From: Stenotrophomonas sepilia
Lineage (GTDB): Bacteria; Pseudomonadota; Gammaproteobacteria; Xanthomonadales; Xanthomonadaceae
Length of the DNA stretch: 64,000 bases
Reading direction: 5' to 3'
NCBI RefSeq assembly: GCF_003244875.1
Contig: NZ_LXXZ01000058.1
Coordinates: 1 to 64,000, forward strand
A model generated the notes under the pieces. The model saw nothing but the letters and a program-made list of their open reading frames with translations, did no database searches and had not been told where the DNA came from. Below, in pieces: positions 45,804 through 55,065 of the stretch. Position 1 is the first letter of the stretch; each line of letters opens with the position of its first letter. A program made the position numbers and the translations under genes.

Positions 45804-46805
45804 TCAGCAGCCCACCAACCGATCCGCGCCAATTCCGCCGCGATGCTGGCTGCGGTATTGGGTAGGACTGGCGTCCACCTGGCCGCGGAAGTGCCGGCGG
45901 AACGACTCCTGCGAACCAAAGCCGGCCTGCTCGGCAATCCACTGCAGCGGCCGGTCGGTGGTTTCCAGCAGCTCGCGGGCGAATGCCACGCGCTCGCGGA
46001 TCAGCCAGTCGATGGGTGACAGGCCGGTGGCTTCCAGGAACTGCCGCTGCAGCGTGCGCTGGCTGAGCGCGGCCTGCTCGGCAAGACTGCCCAGCGAGTG
46101 CGGCTCGCGCAGGTTGCGGCGCATCCATTCCATCAGTTTTGCCAGACGCGAGGGCTCGCCATTCGGAATGGCGCGGCTGACACGCTGGCTGCGTTCGGCA
46201 TCACGCCATGGCGCCAGTACCAGCCGCTCGGCCACCAGGTTGGCCACGCGCGCGCCGTAATCCTTGCGCACCATGTGCAGCATCATGTCCATGCCGGTGG
46301 CCGAGCCGGCCGAGGTGATGACGTTGCCGGTATCGACGTACAGCACGTCTTCGCGCACATCGATGCGTGGGAAGTCGCGCGCCAGCGCTTCGGTGAGGCG
46401 CCAGTGGGTGGTGGCCTGGCGGCCATCGAGCAGCCCAGCCCAGGCCAGCACGAAGGCGCCAGAGCAGATCGAGGTGATGCGTGCGCCACGGACGTGGGCG
46501 CGGACGAGTGCATCGAGCAGTGCCTGCGGCGGGCGTTCGCTGGGGTCGCGCCATCCGGGAATGACGATGATGTCGGCGTCATCAACAGTGCTGAGATCGT
46601 AGGGCAGCTGCACCTGTGCATTGCCGAGCATGCGCAGTGCACCGGGTTCACCCGCGCACAGCTGGGTGCGGTACCAGGCCACGCCGAGTTCCGGCCGCAC
46701 AGGCGCGAACAGGCCTACCGCGCAGCCGAATTCGAACAGCCCCTGGCCGTGGCAGGCAACGATGGCGACGAGCGGTGCGGTGGGATCGGCGGGTGGGCTG
46801 GGCAT
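45804..46805 (-). CDS. GlxA-family transcriptional regulator (DJ-1-like plus AraC)
   Basis: A 333-residue regulator. Residues about 10-190 form a DJ-1/PfpI-like domain with the cysteine in TSICSGAFVLA. Residues about 220-325 carry two AraC helix-turn-helix motifs (LGSLAEQAALSQRTLQRQF and LQWIAEQAGFGSQESFRRHF). Members such as FtrA and GlxA control amine, sulfur or amino acid catabolism genes. Target unknown; it is divergent from the TonB receptor gene 338 bases away. Confidence 0.9.
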   Translation of the reverse strand: MPSPPADPTAPLVAIVACHGQGLFEFGCAVGLFAPVRPELGVAWYRTQLCAGEPGALRMLGNAQVQLPYDLSTVDDADIIVIPGWRDPSERPPQALLDALVRAHVRGARITSICSGAFVLAWAGLLDGRQATTHWRLTEALARDFPRIDVREDVLYVDTGNVITSAGSATGMDMMLHMVRKDYGARVANLVAERLVLAPWRDAERSQRVSRAIPNGEPSRLAKLMEWMRRNLREPHSLGSLAEQAALSQRTLQRQFLEATGLSPIDWLIRERVAFARELLETTDRPLQWIAEQAGFGSQESFRRHFRGQVDASPTQYRSQHRGGIGADRLVGC

Positions 46806-46898
46806 GGCTTGATGCTACGGATGCAGACGCGTGGCGCTGCGTGGTGCGAGGGCATGAGGTGATGCCTGCCAGGCATATGGAGCGGTCGCTCCCCTCTT

Positions 46899-46989
46899 GT
46901 AGAGCCGAGCCCACGCTCGGCTCAATACCGGCAGGGTGGATGCATCTGACGCCGTCGCGAAGAGCAGCCGAACGTGGGCTCGGCTCTAC
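46899..46989. repeat. SMAG pair (GTAGAGCCGAGC type)
   Basis: Opposite copies at about 46899-46922 and 46966-46989 lie in the 338-base gap between the GlxA-type gene and the TonB receptor. The rest of the gap should hold the receptor promoter but no clear element was found. Confidence 0.8.
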
Positions 46990-47143
46990 AGGCAGCAGCG
47001 CACCGTTGCGGCCACCTAACGTCATTACCAGCGGTCATGTGGGTGGCCGGATGTTACGGCTGGGTGACGCGATCGCGCCTGTCGCGGTGGGTGAACAGGC
47101 CCTTGAATGGAAGCGTGTTTCCGGCCCACCCCCACGAGCCCCC

Positions 47144-49720
47144 ATGCCTGCTGCCCACGCCCCTGTGCTGAACACTCTCGCCGTCCTGATCGCCAGCGTT
47201 CTGGCCGCATCGCCTGGCCATGCGGCTGACGCCGATGCGGATCCTGCTGCCACCGCTGCAACGGCCAACGTGGCAGCGTCCACGCTGGATGCGGTGGTCG
47301 TTACCGGGTCGCGCACCAGCACGCGCACGGTGAAGAACAGTTCCACCCCGATCGATGTGATTTCCGCAGAGGACCTTGCTGCGACCGGCCAGGCCAACCT
47401 GCTGGAAGCGTTGCAGCGCAGCCTGCCGTCGCTGAGCCAGATCGGTGGCTACCAGAGCGACCAGGAGAGCCTGATCCGTGGCTACCAGCTGCGCAATCTC
47501 TCGCCGGGTTACACGCTGGTGCTGGTGAACGGCAAACGCCGCAATGCCAGTGCCTATGTGAGCGGGGCCAACGGCGGCGGTTTCCCCGGCCATGCCTGGG
47601 CAGACCTGGCGTTGATTCCAGTCTCGGCGATCGATCACGTGGAAGTGCTGCGCGATGGCGCGTCGGCCATCTATGGTTCGGACGCGATCACCGGCGTGGT
47701 CAACGTGATCCTGAAATCGCAGGCGCACGGTGGCGAGCTATCCGTGGAAAGCGGGCAGAGCATTGATGGCGATGGCGCGCGCACCAGCGTGCGTGCCAAC
47801 GTGGGCCTGCCGTGGGGCGCCGATGGCTTCGTCAACCTGTCGGGCGAAACCACGCGGCAGCACCACGCGATCCGTACCCGCCGCTACATCGATGGCTATC
47901 TGAGCTATCCGGCGGTAGATGCCAACGGCAATCTGGTCGCGCTGCGACCGAACAACCGGTTGCCGGCCGGCGCATCGCCGAACCCGGCCGAGGCCAACCG
48001 CGATGCCGAGGCCAACACCATCCTCAGTTCGCCATCGTATGCGCTGAAGGCGTTTGCGGTGAACGTGGGCCATGGCCTGGGCGAGAGCGCGCAGTTCTAC
48101 GCCAATGCCACCGCCAGTGATCGAACCGCGCAGGCGATCCAGAATTTCCGCCTGCCGGCGACCATCTTCACCACCTACAAGGCGCCGGGTGTGCTGAGCG
48201 TGTTTCCCGATGGCTTCCTGCCAGTGCTGGAAACCAAGGAGAAGCAGTACACCGGCACCGCAGGTGTGAAAGGCCAGATCGCGGGTTGGGACTACGACGC
48301 CAGCCTGACCGGCAACCGCAGCACGGTACGCACCTATACCCGCAATTCGGTGAACTACTCGCTGCCGTACCCCGGTTCGCCCACTGACTTCTATGATGGC
48401 AAGCTGGACTACCAGCAGGGCATCGCCAACCTGGACCTGCGCCGTGGCTTCGAGGTGGCGGCATTCGCTTCGCCGCTGGAAGTGAGCGCCGGCGCCGAGT
48501 ACCAGCACGAACAGTACGAACGCGGCGCCGGGCAGTGGGAGTCGTACATCGGCTTCGGTGCCGCCGCGTTCGTGGGCTACTCCACCGCCGATGCAGTGAA
48601 GGCGACGCGCAACAGCAAGGCGGTCTATGTGGGCGCGGCCAGCAACATCACCGCGCGCTGGTACTTGGATGCCGCTGCACGCTGGGAAGATCATTCCGAC
48701 TTCGGCAGCGTGTCCACGGGCAGACTGACCACGCGCTTCGACTTCACCGACGCGTTGGGTGTACGCGCGACGGTCAGCAATGGCTTCCATGCGCCCAGCC
48801 TGGGCGCGCAGTTCTACCAGGCCACCGGCAGCTGCCCGTGCGGTACCACGCTGGTGGCACAGGTGTCTTCGCCGGCGGCGATTGCGTTGGGTGCCACACC
48901 GCTGAAGCCGGAAAAGGCCACCAACTACAGCCTGGGCGTGACCTGGGACCCGAGCCCGGCGTTCCACCTGGCCGTGGATGCCTACCAGATCGACATCCGC
49001 GGCCAGCTCGGCCAGTCCAGCCAGATCGGTTACAACGCGCAGGACCCGGCGCGTATCACCGACAACAGCGGTACGGTGTTGAGTGCGGCGCAGAAGAACA
49101 CCATCGATGCGCTGCTGGGTTCAGCCGGCATCAGCATCCTGCCGGGTGATGCGTTCTACGCCAGCTACTTCACCAATGTGGGCGATACCCGCACACGCGG
49201 TGTGGAGCTGACCCTGGAAGCGAACCAGGAAACGGCGTGGGGCAAGCTGCGCTGGAGCTATGCGGCCAACGTCGGCCGCACCACGATCCGGAAGGTCAGT
49301 GATATTCCGGCGGCGCTGCAGGGGCTGCCCAACATCAACCTGCTGACCAAATCCAGCGAGTACGCACTGCGCTTCCGCACGCCCAGCTACACCCAGGTGG
49401 CGGGCTTGGGCTGGCAGAACGGGCGCTGGCGCTCGAATGTCGACTTCACCTACTACGGCCCGATCAAGCGCCTGAACAACGGCGTGGAATACAGGCAGCC
49501 GCCGGTGCTGGTGACCAACCTTTCAGGTGCGGTGGAGCTGGGTGCGGGCTGGAGCGCGGCGCTGGGCGTCAACAACGTGTTCGACAAGCGCACGCGCAAG
49601 GTGCCGGAGTACGCGCGCAGTGCTACCGATGTGGCCAGCATCGAGACGACGTGGGATTCGGGCGACGTGCTGAGCCGGATCGGGACGTTCTGGTACGGGC
49701 GGATCAATTACCGGTTCTGA
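47144..49720 (+). CDS. TonB-dependent outer-membrane receptor
   Basis: An 858-residue receptor: signal peptide (about residues 1-28), TonB box-like segment (DAVVVTGSR), plug domain (about 50-170, VEVLRDGASAIYGSDAITGV) and a 22-strand barrel ending in the terminal phenylalanine (GRINYRF). It probably imports an organosulfur compound for the enzymes encoded downstream, which is inferred from context. No FecR-type signalling domain. The start MPAAHAPVLNT lacks a strong ribosome-binding site; an earlier in-frame ATG at 47054 would lengthen the leader. Confidence 0.88.
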   Translation: MPAAHAPVLNTLAVLIASVLAASPGHAADADADPAATAATANVAASTLDAVVVTGSRTSTRTVKNSSTPIDVISAEDLAATGQANLLEALQRSLPSLSQIGGYQSDQESLIRGYQLRNLSPGYTLVLVNGKRRNASAYVSGANGGGFPGHAWADLALIPVSAIDHVEVLRDGASAIYGSDAITGVVNVILKSQAHGGELSVESGQSIDGDGARTSVRANVGLPWGADGFVNLSGETTRQHHAIRTRRYIDGYLSYPAVDANGNLVALRPNNRLPAGASPNPAEANRDAEANTILSSPSYALKAFAVNVGHGLGESAQFYANATASDRTAQAIQNFRLPATIFTTYKAPGVLSVFPDGFLPVLETKEKQYTGTAGVKGQIAGWDYDASLTGNRSTVRTYTRNSVNYSLPYPGSPTDFYDGKLDYQQGIANLDLRRGFEVAAFASPLEVSAGAEYQHEQYERGAGQWESYIGFGAAAFVGYSTADAVKATRNSKAVYVGAASNITARWYLDAAARWEDHSDFGSVSTGRLTTRFDFTDALGVRATVSNGFHAPSLGAQFYQATGSCPCGTTLVAQVSSPAAIALGATPLKPEKATNYSLGVTWDPSPAFHLAVDAYQIDIRGQLGQSSQIGYNAQDPARITDNSGTVLSAAQKNTIDALLGSAGISILPGDAFYASYFTNVGDTRTRGVELTLEANQETAWGKLRWSYAANVGRTTIRKVSDIPAALQGLPNINLLTKSSEYALRFRTPSYTQVAGLGWQNGRWRSNVDFTYYGPIKRLNNGVEYRQPPVLVTNLSGAVELGAGWSAALGVNNVFDKRTRKVPEYARSATDVASIETTWDSGDVLSRIGTFWYGRINYRF

Positions 49721-49728
49721 GGTGGAGC

Positions 49729-49786
49729 AGCCGAGCATGGCTCGGCTCTACAAAGGCAACAGCAGCCGAGCATGGCTCGGCTCTAC
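49729..49786 (-). repeat. Two SMAG copies in direct orientation
   Basis: Identical 23-base copies (49729-49751 and 49764-49786) have the same orientation, unlike the inverted pairs elsewhere, just after the receptor stop. Confidence 0.85.
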
Positions 49787-49836
49787 AGAACGCGAAAGGC
49801 GGCCGGACGGGGTTCGGCATCATCGAGGAGCAGTTC

Positions 49837-50418
49837 ATGTCTTCTGCATTGAAGGTGGTTGCAGTGGTAGGGTCACCGACCAGCTCGGCGACGTCGCGCA
49901 CGTTGCTGCTGGTGCGGCACCTGTTGGCGTCGTTGCAGCAGCGGGTACACGCCAGCGTGGAGGTGGTGGAGCTGGCGCCGATCGCGCGCTCGCTGGGGCA
50001 GTCGTTGTCTCGCGATGAGGCGGAGCCTGCGGTGGAGCAGGCGTTGCAGACGATCGAGGCGGCCGAGCTGCTGGTGGTGGCCGCGCCGGTGTATCGGGGG
50101 TCGTATCCGGGGCTGTTCAAGCACCTGGTCGACTTCATCGAGCTGGAGGCGCTGGTGGATACACCGGTGCTGCTGGCGGCGACCGGGGGCAGCGAGCGCC
50201 ATGCACTGGTGATCGACCATCAGTTGCGGCCGTTGTTCAGTTTCCTGCAGGCGCACACGCTGCCGATCGGGGTGTATGCCACGCCTGCCGACTTTGATGG
50301 CGAGCACATCAACAGTGCAGCGTTGCAGGCCCGCGTCGCGCTGGCGACCGAGCGTGCGGCCGGGCATCTGGCCGTGCAGGCGCCGGCGGTACCGGCGCCG
50401 CTGCGACGCATTGCCTGA
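49837..50418 (+). CDS. msuE: NAD(P)H-dependent FMN reductase (MsuE type)
   Basis: A 193-residue flavodoxin-fold reductase with VVAVVGSPTSSATSRT at the front, the family core SADLLIV-like strand AAELLVVAAPVYRGSYPGLF, and LLAATGGSERHALVIDHQLR, a near match to MsuE. It supplies reduced FMN to the two monooxygenases encoded downstream. GAGGAG ribosome-binding site. First gene of a dense sulfur-compound operon running to 57801. Confidence 0.9.
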   Translation: MSSALKVVAVVGSPTSSATSRTLLLVRHLLASLQQRVHASVEVVELAPIARSLGQSLSRDEAEPAVEQALQTIEAAELLVVAAPVYRGSYPGLFKHLVDFIELEALVDTPVLLAATGGSERHALVIDHQLRPLFSFLQAHTLPIGVYATPADFDGEHINSAALQARVALATERAAGHLAVQAPAVPAPLRRIA

Positions 50419-50574
50419 CGGCATAACCGACGGCGCTTTGCTTATGGCCAAGGCGCATCTGCATGGCCGGATCTGACCGCCGATTGTCGCCTGGTATCGC
50501 CACCGCAAGCACCGGCATCCCTAGCATCGAAATCGAAGCGGCATCGCATTGCCGGCCCTGATGAGGACACTCCC

Positions 50575-50937
50575 GTGGCGTTGGACGCAGCAAGCAAACC
50601 CATCCTGTTCCTGCTCGACCGCGAGTTCGAGGATGGCCAGATTCCTGGCCAGCGTTTCTTCTGCCGGCACAGCCTGCTGCTGGAAGGGGCACTGTCGAGT
50701 ATCGACGGCCTCGACGCGCAGCTGGATGTGCGCCGCATCGGCTTCGCGCGGCCACGCCGCGAGGTGATTGCCGAGATCGGCGAGCAGGACCAGTCGTTGC
50801 CCAAGCTGGTGCTGCCGCAGGGTGTGCGCAGCGAGCTGGCCAGTGGCGTGCATCAGGACCGCCAGTACATCTCCGGTGCCGAGCCGATCCTGGCCGCGCT
50901 GAACGGCTTGCTTGGCATTCCTGTAGCCCACCCCTGA
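50575..50937 (+). CDS. DUF3088 family protein
   Basis: A 120-residue protein matching DUF3088 (ILFLLDREFEDGQIPGQRFF in the first half, with a CRH site, then RRIGFARPRREVIAEIGE and QSLPKLVL). The fold looks thioredoxin/glutaredoxin-like in style but lacks CxxC. In the equivalent Bacillus locus a glutaredoxin-like gene (ytnI) occupies a similar place, so a redox or accessory role is possible. GTG start with GAGGA upstream; 14 bases before the next gene. Confidence 0.7.
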   Translation: MALDAASKPILFLLDREFEDGQIPGQRFFCRHSLLLEGALSSIDGLDAQLDVRRIGFARPRREVIAEIGEQDQSLPKLVLPQGVRSELASGVHQDRQYISGAEPILAALNGLLGIPVAHP

Positions 50938-50951
50938 GCGAGGACGCGACC

Positions 50952-51929
50952 GTGAGCTATCTCATCAGTGTGCTGGACAAGAGCCCGGTGGCCGAAGGTG
51001 CTTCGCCCGAACAGGCGCTGCGCAACAGCCTGCAGCTGGCGCAGCGTGCCGAGCAGCTGGGTTACCACCGGTACTGGTTCGCCGAGCACCATGCTGCCCC
51101 GGCGCTTGCCAGCCCGGCGCCGGAAGTGCTGGCAGCCTGGGTGCTGGCGCAGACCCGGCGCATCCGCATCGGCAGTGGCGGGGTGATGCTGCGCCACTAT
51201 GCGCCGTACAAGGTTGCAGAGAGCTTCAACCTGCTGGCGGCGTTGGCGCCGGGGCGCGTGGATCTGGGGGTGGGCAAGGCGCCCGGTGGCCTGCCAGCGT
51301 CGACCGCCGCGCTGGCGGCGGGACGCCCGGCATTCGCCGATTTCGACCAGCAGCTGCGCGACCTGGAGGGCTATCTGTCCGGTGTCGCGACCGAGGCGCT
51401 GGCGCGCCCGATTCCACAGCAGGCGCCTGAGCGCTTCCTGCTCGGGGCCAGCCCACAGAGCGCGAAGCAAGCAGCCGAGCTGGGCTGGCGCTTCGTGTAC
51501 GCCGCGCACTTCGATGGCGACCCGAAACATATCGAGGCTGCGTTCGACGCTTACCGCAGCGTCTCCTCGCAGCCCCCGCTGCTGGCCACGGTGGCCTTCG
51601 CCGCACCGACTGCCGAAGCAGCAGCGCGTCATATCGGCGCGCTGCGCGTCTACAAGCTGCACCTCGGTCCGGGGCAGGCGGTGAACCTGCCCAGCCCCGA
51701 GGCGGCTGCCGAGTACGCGCGCCAGGTGGGCGTGGCCGACTTCCGCATCGAGGAAACGCGCCCCAGCGTGCTGTCCGGTGATGCGCAGCATGTGCGCGGC
51801 GAACTGGACGCGCTGCACCGGCGTTTCGGCGTGGGCGAATTCATCCTCGACGCGCCGGTGGCCGACCTTGACGCACGCCTGACATCCCTCGAACTGCTGT
51901 CGCCTGCGCCGCGCGCGGCGGTGGCCTGA
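50952..51929 (+). CDS. LLM-class flavin-dependent oxidoreductase (MsnO8/YtmO-like)
   Basis: A 325-residue bacterial luciferase-like monooxygenase. Family signatures are [29 protein letters not shown] and [12 protein letters not shown]. It resembles MsnO8 and B. subtilis YtmO, both encoded in organosulfur operons. It would use FMNH2 from the reductase to oxidise a C-S compound. GTG start at 50952; co-transcribed with both neighbours. Confidence 0.85.
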   Translation: MSYLISVLDKSPVAEGASPEQALRNSLQLAQRAEQLGYHRYWFAEHHAAPALASPAPEVLAAWVLAQTRRIRIGSGGVMLRHYAPYKVAESFNLLAALAPGRVDLGVGKAPGGLPASTAALAAGRPAFADFDQQLRDLEGYLSGVATEALARPIPQQAPERFLLGASPQSAKQAAELGWRFVYAAHFDGDPKHIEAAFDAYRSVSSQPPLLATVAFAAPTAEAAARHIGALRVYKLHLGPGQAVNLPSPEAAAEYARQVGVADFRIEETRPSVLSGDAQHVRGELDALHRRFGVGEFILDAPVADLDARLTSLELLSPAPRAAVA

Positions 51930-51948
51930 CCTGCAGGAGCGATTCCCA

Positions 51949-53292
51949 ATGAGCACGACCCCGCGCCACATTCCGTTCGGCATCATGCTGCAGGGCCCCG
52001 GCAGCCACATGCATGCCTGGAAGCATCCGTCCAATCCGGCTGATGCCAGCGTCAACCTGCAGTTCTACATCGACATCGCACGCACGGCCGAGGACAACGG
52101 TATCGCCTTCGGCTTCGTGGCCGACGGGTTGTATATCAACGAGAAGTCGATCCCGCATTTCCTCAACCGCTTCGAGCCGATCTCGCTGCTGTCGGCGCTG
52201 GCCGCGGCAACGAAGAAGATCGGCCTGGCGGGTACGCTGTCGACGTCCTACAGCGATCCGTTCACCGTGGCCCGCCAGTTCGCCTCGCTGGATCTGCTCA
52301 GCGGCGGCCGTGCCGGCTGGAACGTGGTGACCTCGCCACTGGAGGGCTCGGGCCGCAACTATGGCCGGCCACACCCGGAACATGCGCTGCGCTACCAGAT
52401 CGCCGACGAGTATCTGGAGGTGGTGCAGGGGCTGTGGGATTCCTGGGACGACGACGCCTTCGTGCGCGAGCGCGACAGCGGTATCTTCTTCGCGCCGGAA
52501 AAGTTCCGCCGCCTCGACCACAAGGGCCGCTTCTTCCAGGTGGAAGGGCCGCTCAACATCCAGCGTTCGCCGCAGGGCCAGCCGATGATCTTCCAGGCCG
52601 GTTCGTCCGACGACGGCATCGCGCTGGCCGGCAAGTACGCCGACGCGGTGTTCACCCACTCGCCGTCGCTGGAGGAAACCCGCGCGTTCACCCGGAAGGT
52701 GAAGAATTCGGCGATCGCGCATGGCCGCAGCGGCAATGACGTGAAGATCTTTCCGGGCATCGGCCCCATCGTCGGCCGTACTGCCGAGGAGGCTGAAGCC
52801 AAGTACCAGGCGATTGCCGCACTGGCAACGCTGGAGGATGCGCTGGCCTATCTCGGCCGGTTCTTCGACCACCACGATTTCAGCCAGTACGATCCGGACG
52901 CGCCCTTCCCGGAGCTGGGTGACATTGGCAGCAATTCGTTCCGCTCCACCACCGACCGCATCAAGCAGGATGCGCGTAAGAAGGGCCTGAGCCTGCGCCA
53001 GGTGGCATTGGAGGCAGTGAGCCCGCGACCAAACTTCATCGGTACACCCGAGCAGGTGGCCGATGAGCTGATCCGCTGGTTCGATGCCGGTGCCAGCGAT
53101 GGCTTCATTCTCGGCTTTGCCGCGCAGCGCGAGGGCCTGGACGATTTCGTGACCCAGGTATTGCCGATCCTGCAGGCGCGGGGCTACCACCAGCGCGCGC
53201 TGGAAGGGCAGACGCTGCGCGAGCATCTGGGCCTGCCGTACAAGGCCAGCCGGTATGCGACCGACGCCGAACCGGCGCGGAAGGTGGGGTAG
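51949..53292 (+). CDS. NtaA/SnaA/DszA-family monooxygenase (YtnJ-like)
   Basis: A 447-residue FMNH2-dependent monooxygenase. Motifs include [27 protein letters not shown] [19 protein letters not shown] and the insertion characteristic of the NtaA group. Length and type match YtnJ of B. subtilis (about 440 residues), which attacks the N-acetylated S-(2-succino)cysteine thioether bond. Placed between YtmO-like and deacetylase genes as expected for that pathway. Substrate is inferred from context. Confidence 0.87.
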   Translation: MSTTPRHIPFGIMLQGPGSHMHAWKHPSNPADASVNLQFYIDIARTAEDNGIAFGFVADGLYINEKSIPHFLNRFEPISLLSALAAATKKIGLAGTLSTSYSDPFTVARQFASLDLLSGGRAGWNVVTSPLEGSGRNYGRPHPEHALRYQIADEYLEVVQGLWDSWDDDAFVRERDSGIFFAPEKFRRLDHKGRFFQVEGPLNIQRSPQGQPMIFQAGSSDDGIALAGKYADAVFTHSPSLEETRAFTRKVKNSAIAHGRSGNDVKIFPGIGPIVGRTAEEAEAKYQAIAALATLEDALAYLGRFFDHHDFSQYDPDAPFPELGDIGSNSFRSTTDRIKQDARKKGLSLRQVALEAVSPRPNFIGTPEQVADELIRWFDAGASDGFILGFAAQREGLDDFVTQVLPILQARGYHQRALEGQTLREHLGLPYKASRYATDAEPARKVG

Positions 53293-53296
53293 GGCA

Positions 53297-54517
53297 ATGA
53301 GCGGAGAAACCGCAGTAGCACCGGGCCAGGCCCGGCGGAGTTCCCCAGCGACTGGCGTGTTGCCCGAAATCGCAGCACGCGCCGAGGCCGCCATTGCGAT
53401 CCGCCATGACCTGCACCGGCACCCGGAGCTGGCCTTCGAGGAGCATCGCACCAGCGCACGTGTGGCCGAACTTCTGCAGCAATGGGGTTATGAAGTGACC
53501 ACTGGCCTCGGCGGTACCGGCGTGGTCGGTACGTTGCAGCGCGGGCAGGGCAGTCGTCGGCTGGGGCTGCGTGCCGACATCGATGCGCTGCCGATCCGCG
53601 AGGACTCCGGCCTGGCCTACGCCAGCCAGACCGAGGGCCTGATGCATGCCTGTGGTCACGATGGCCATACCGCCATCCTGCTGTCCGCCGCGCATTACCT
53701 GGCCCATCACGGCAATATCGACGGCACCCTGCAGCTGGTATTCCAGCCTGCAGAGGAGACGGGTTCGGGCGCGTCGAAGATGATTGCCGATGGCCTGTTC
53801 GAACGCTTCCCGGTGGATGCGATCTATGGGCTGCACAACTGGCCGGGCGCGCCGGTGGGGCACTTCGGCTTTGTCGATGGCCCGGCGATGGCGTCGGTGG
53901 ACTGGGCGCGGCTGAAGGTGATCGGCAAGGGCGGCCACGGTGCCGAGCCGCAGGGCAGCATCGACCCGATCCTGGCGGCAGCGCACATCGTTACCGCGCT
54001 GCAGAGCGTGGTGTCGCGCAATGTCGATCCGCGGCAGATGGGCGTGGTCACCGTCGGCTCGATCCACGGCGGCCAGGCCGCCAATGTGATTCCGGACGTG
54101 GTCGAGCTGAAGCTGACCGTGCGCGCCTACCTGCCCGAGGTGCGCGACACGCTGCGACGCCGGGTCACGGAACTTGCCGAGCAGACCGCCGCCGCGTTCG
54201 GCGCGCGCGCCGAGATTGAATTCCCGCGCGGCTTCCCCAGCGTGATCAACCACCCGCAGCAGACCGCCTACGTCCGCAAGGTGGCGGTGCAGGGCTTCGG
54301 CGCCGAACAGGTGGTGCCCGACTTCGCACCGCGCACCGCCAGTGAGGACTTTGCCTTCCTGCTGCAGGCGCGGCCCGGCAGCTTCGTGTTCGTCGGCAAC
54401 GGCGACAGCGCACCGTTGCACAGCCCACGCTATGTGTTCAACGACGCCGCCATTGCACCCGCTGCCAGCCTGTGGGCACGGCTGGCCGAAGACTATCTGG
54501 TGAAGGACGTGGCATGA
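53297..54517 (+). CDS. M20-family amidohydrolase/deacetylase (SndA-like)
   Basis: A 406-residue M20 peptidase-fold enzyme with metal motifs RADIDALPI, HACGHDGHTA, QPAEET and HNWPG. Such enzymes remove N-acyl groups from amino acids; here it would deacetylate N-acetylcysteine, as SndA does. The first 20 residues (GETAVAPGQARRSS) are encoded by a SMAG element (53314-53336), so GTG 53357 may be the ancestral start. ATG 53297 is 4 bases after the monooxygenase stop. The stop overlaps the GNAT gene. Confidence 0.88.
   Translation: MSGETAVAPGQARRSSPATGVLPEIAARAEAAIAIRHDLHRHPELAFEEHRTSARVAELLQQWGYEVTTGLGGTGVVGTLQRGQGSRRLGLRADIDALPIREDSGLAYASQTEGLMHACGHDGHTAILLSAAHYLAHHGNIDGTLQLVFQPAEETGSGASKMIADGLFERFPVDAIYGLHNWPGAPVGHFGFVDGPAMASVDWARLKVIGKGGHGAEPQGSIDPILAAAHIVTALQSVVSRNVDPRQMGVVTVGSIHGGQAANVIPDVVELKLTVRAYLPEVRDTLRRRVTELAEQTAAAFGARAEIEFPRGFPSVINHPQQTAYVRKVAVQGFGAEQVVPDFAPRTASEDFAFLLQARPGSFVFVGNGDSAPLHSPRYVFNDAAIAPAASLWARLAEDYLVKDVA
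53314..53336 (+). repeat. SMAG (GTAGCACCGGGCC type) inside a coding region
   Basis: GTAG-CACCGGGCCAGGCCCGG lies within the 5' end of the M20 gene if translation starts at 53297. It encodes about eight residues of a non-conserved N-terminus. Confidence 0.7.
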
Positions 54518-55065
54518 GCAGCAACGAACGCTTCCTCTACACCTCGGTGGATGACCCACTGGCGCGGCCGCTGTTCGACGGCCTGGAGCAGGAGTACGAC
54601 AGCCGCTACGCCGACGTGCGTCGACGCATCGGTGGCAGCGCCCGCGAGGAGCTGCAGCGCTATCCGGCGCAGGCCTTTGCGGCCCCGGTGGGCGCCTTCG
54701 TGCTGCTGCTGCGCGACGGGGTGGCGATTTCCGGCGGTGCGTTCATGCCGCACCGTGATCCGGATACCGCCGAATTCAAGCGCATCTGGACGCTGCCCGG
54801 GCTGCGTCGCCAGGGCATTGCGCGGCGCGTGCTGCAGGAGCTGGAAGAGCAGGCGGCGCGGCAAGGGTATCGGCGGGTGTTCCTGACGACGGGCTTCCGC
54901 CAGCCTGAAGCTGTTGGCCTGTACCTCAGCCATGGTTACACCGCGCTGTTCGATCTGGATGCGGATCCCGAAACCATTGCGCACCTGCCGTTCGAAAAGC
55001 ACCTGCGGGCACCGGCGCCCCCCATCGTGCCTGCACAGACCCAGCTGCAAGGAGCCCACGCGTGA
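54514..55065 (+). CDS. GNAT-family N-acetyltransferase (SnaA-like)
   Basis: A 183-residue acetyltransferase. The acetyl-CoA loop is RIWTLPGLRRQGIARRVL (Q/RxxGxG/A-type), preceded by the FMPHRDPDTAEFKR strand. In the proposed pathway it acetylates an S-substituted cysteine before thioether cleavage, as SnaA does (178 residues). It overlaps the M20 gene upstream and the transporter gene downstream by four bases each. Confidence 0.82.
   Translation: MSSNERFLYTSVDDPLARPLFDGLEQEYDSRYADVRRRIGGSAREELQRYPAQAFAAPVGAFVLLLRDGVAISGGAFMPHRDPDTAEFKRIWTLPGLRRQGIARRVLQELEEQAARQGYRRVFLTTGFRQPEAVGLYLSHGYTALFDLDADPETIAHLPFEKHLRAPAPPIVPAQTQLQGAHA

Noticed and set aside
46616..47143. A 176-residue N-terminal extension of the TonB receptor
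   Set aside because: It would translate the SMAG pair and the antisense of the GlxA-type gene; the signal peptide begins at about 47144.
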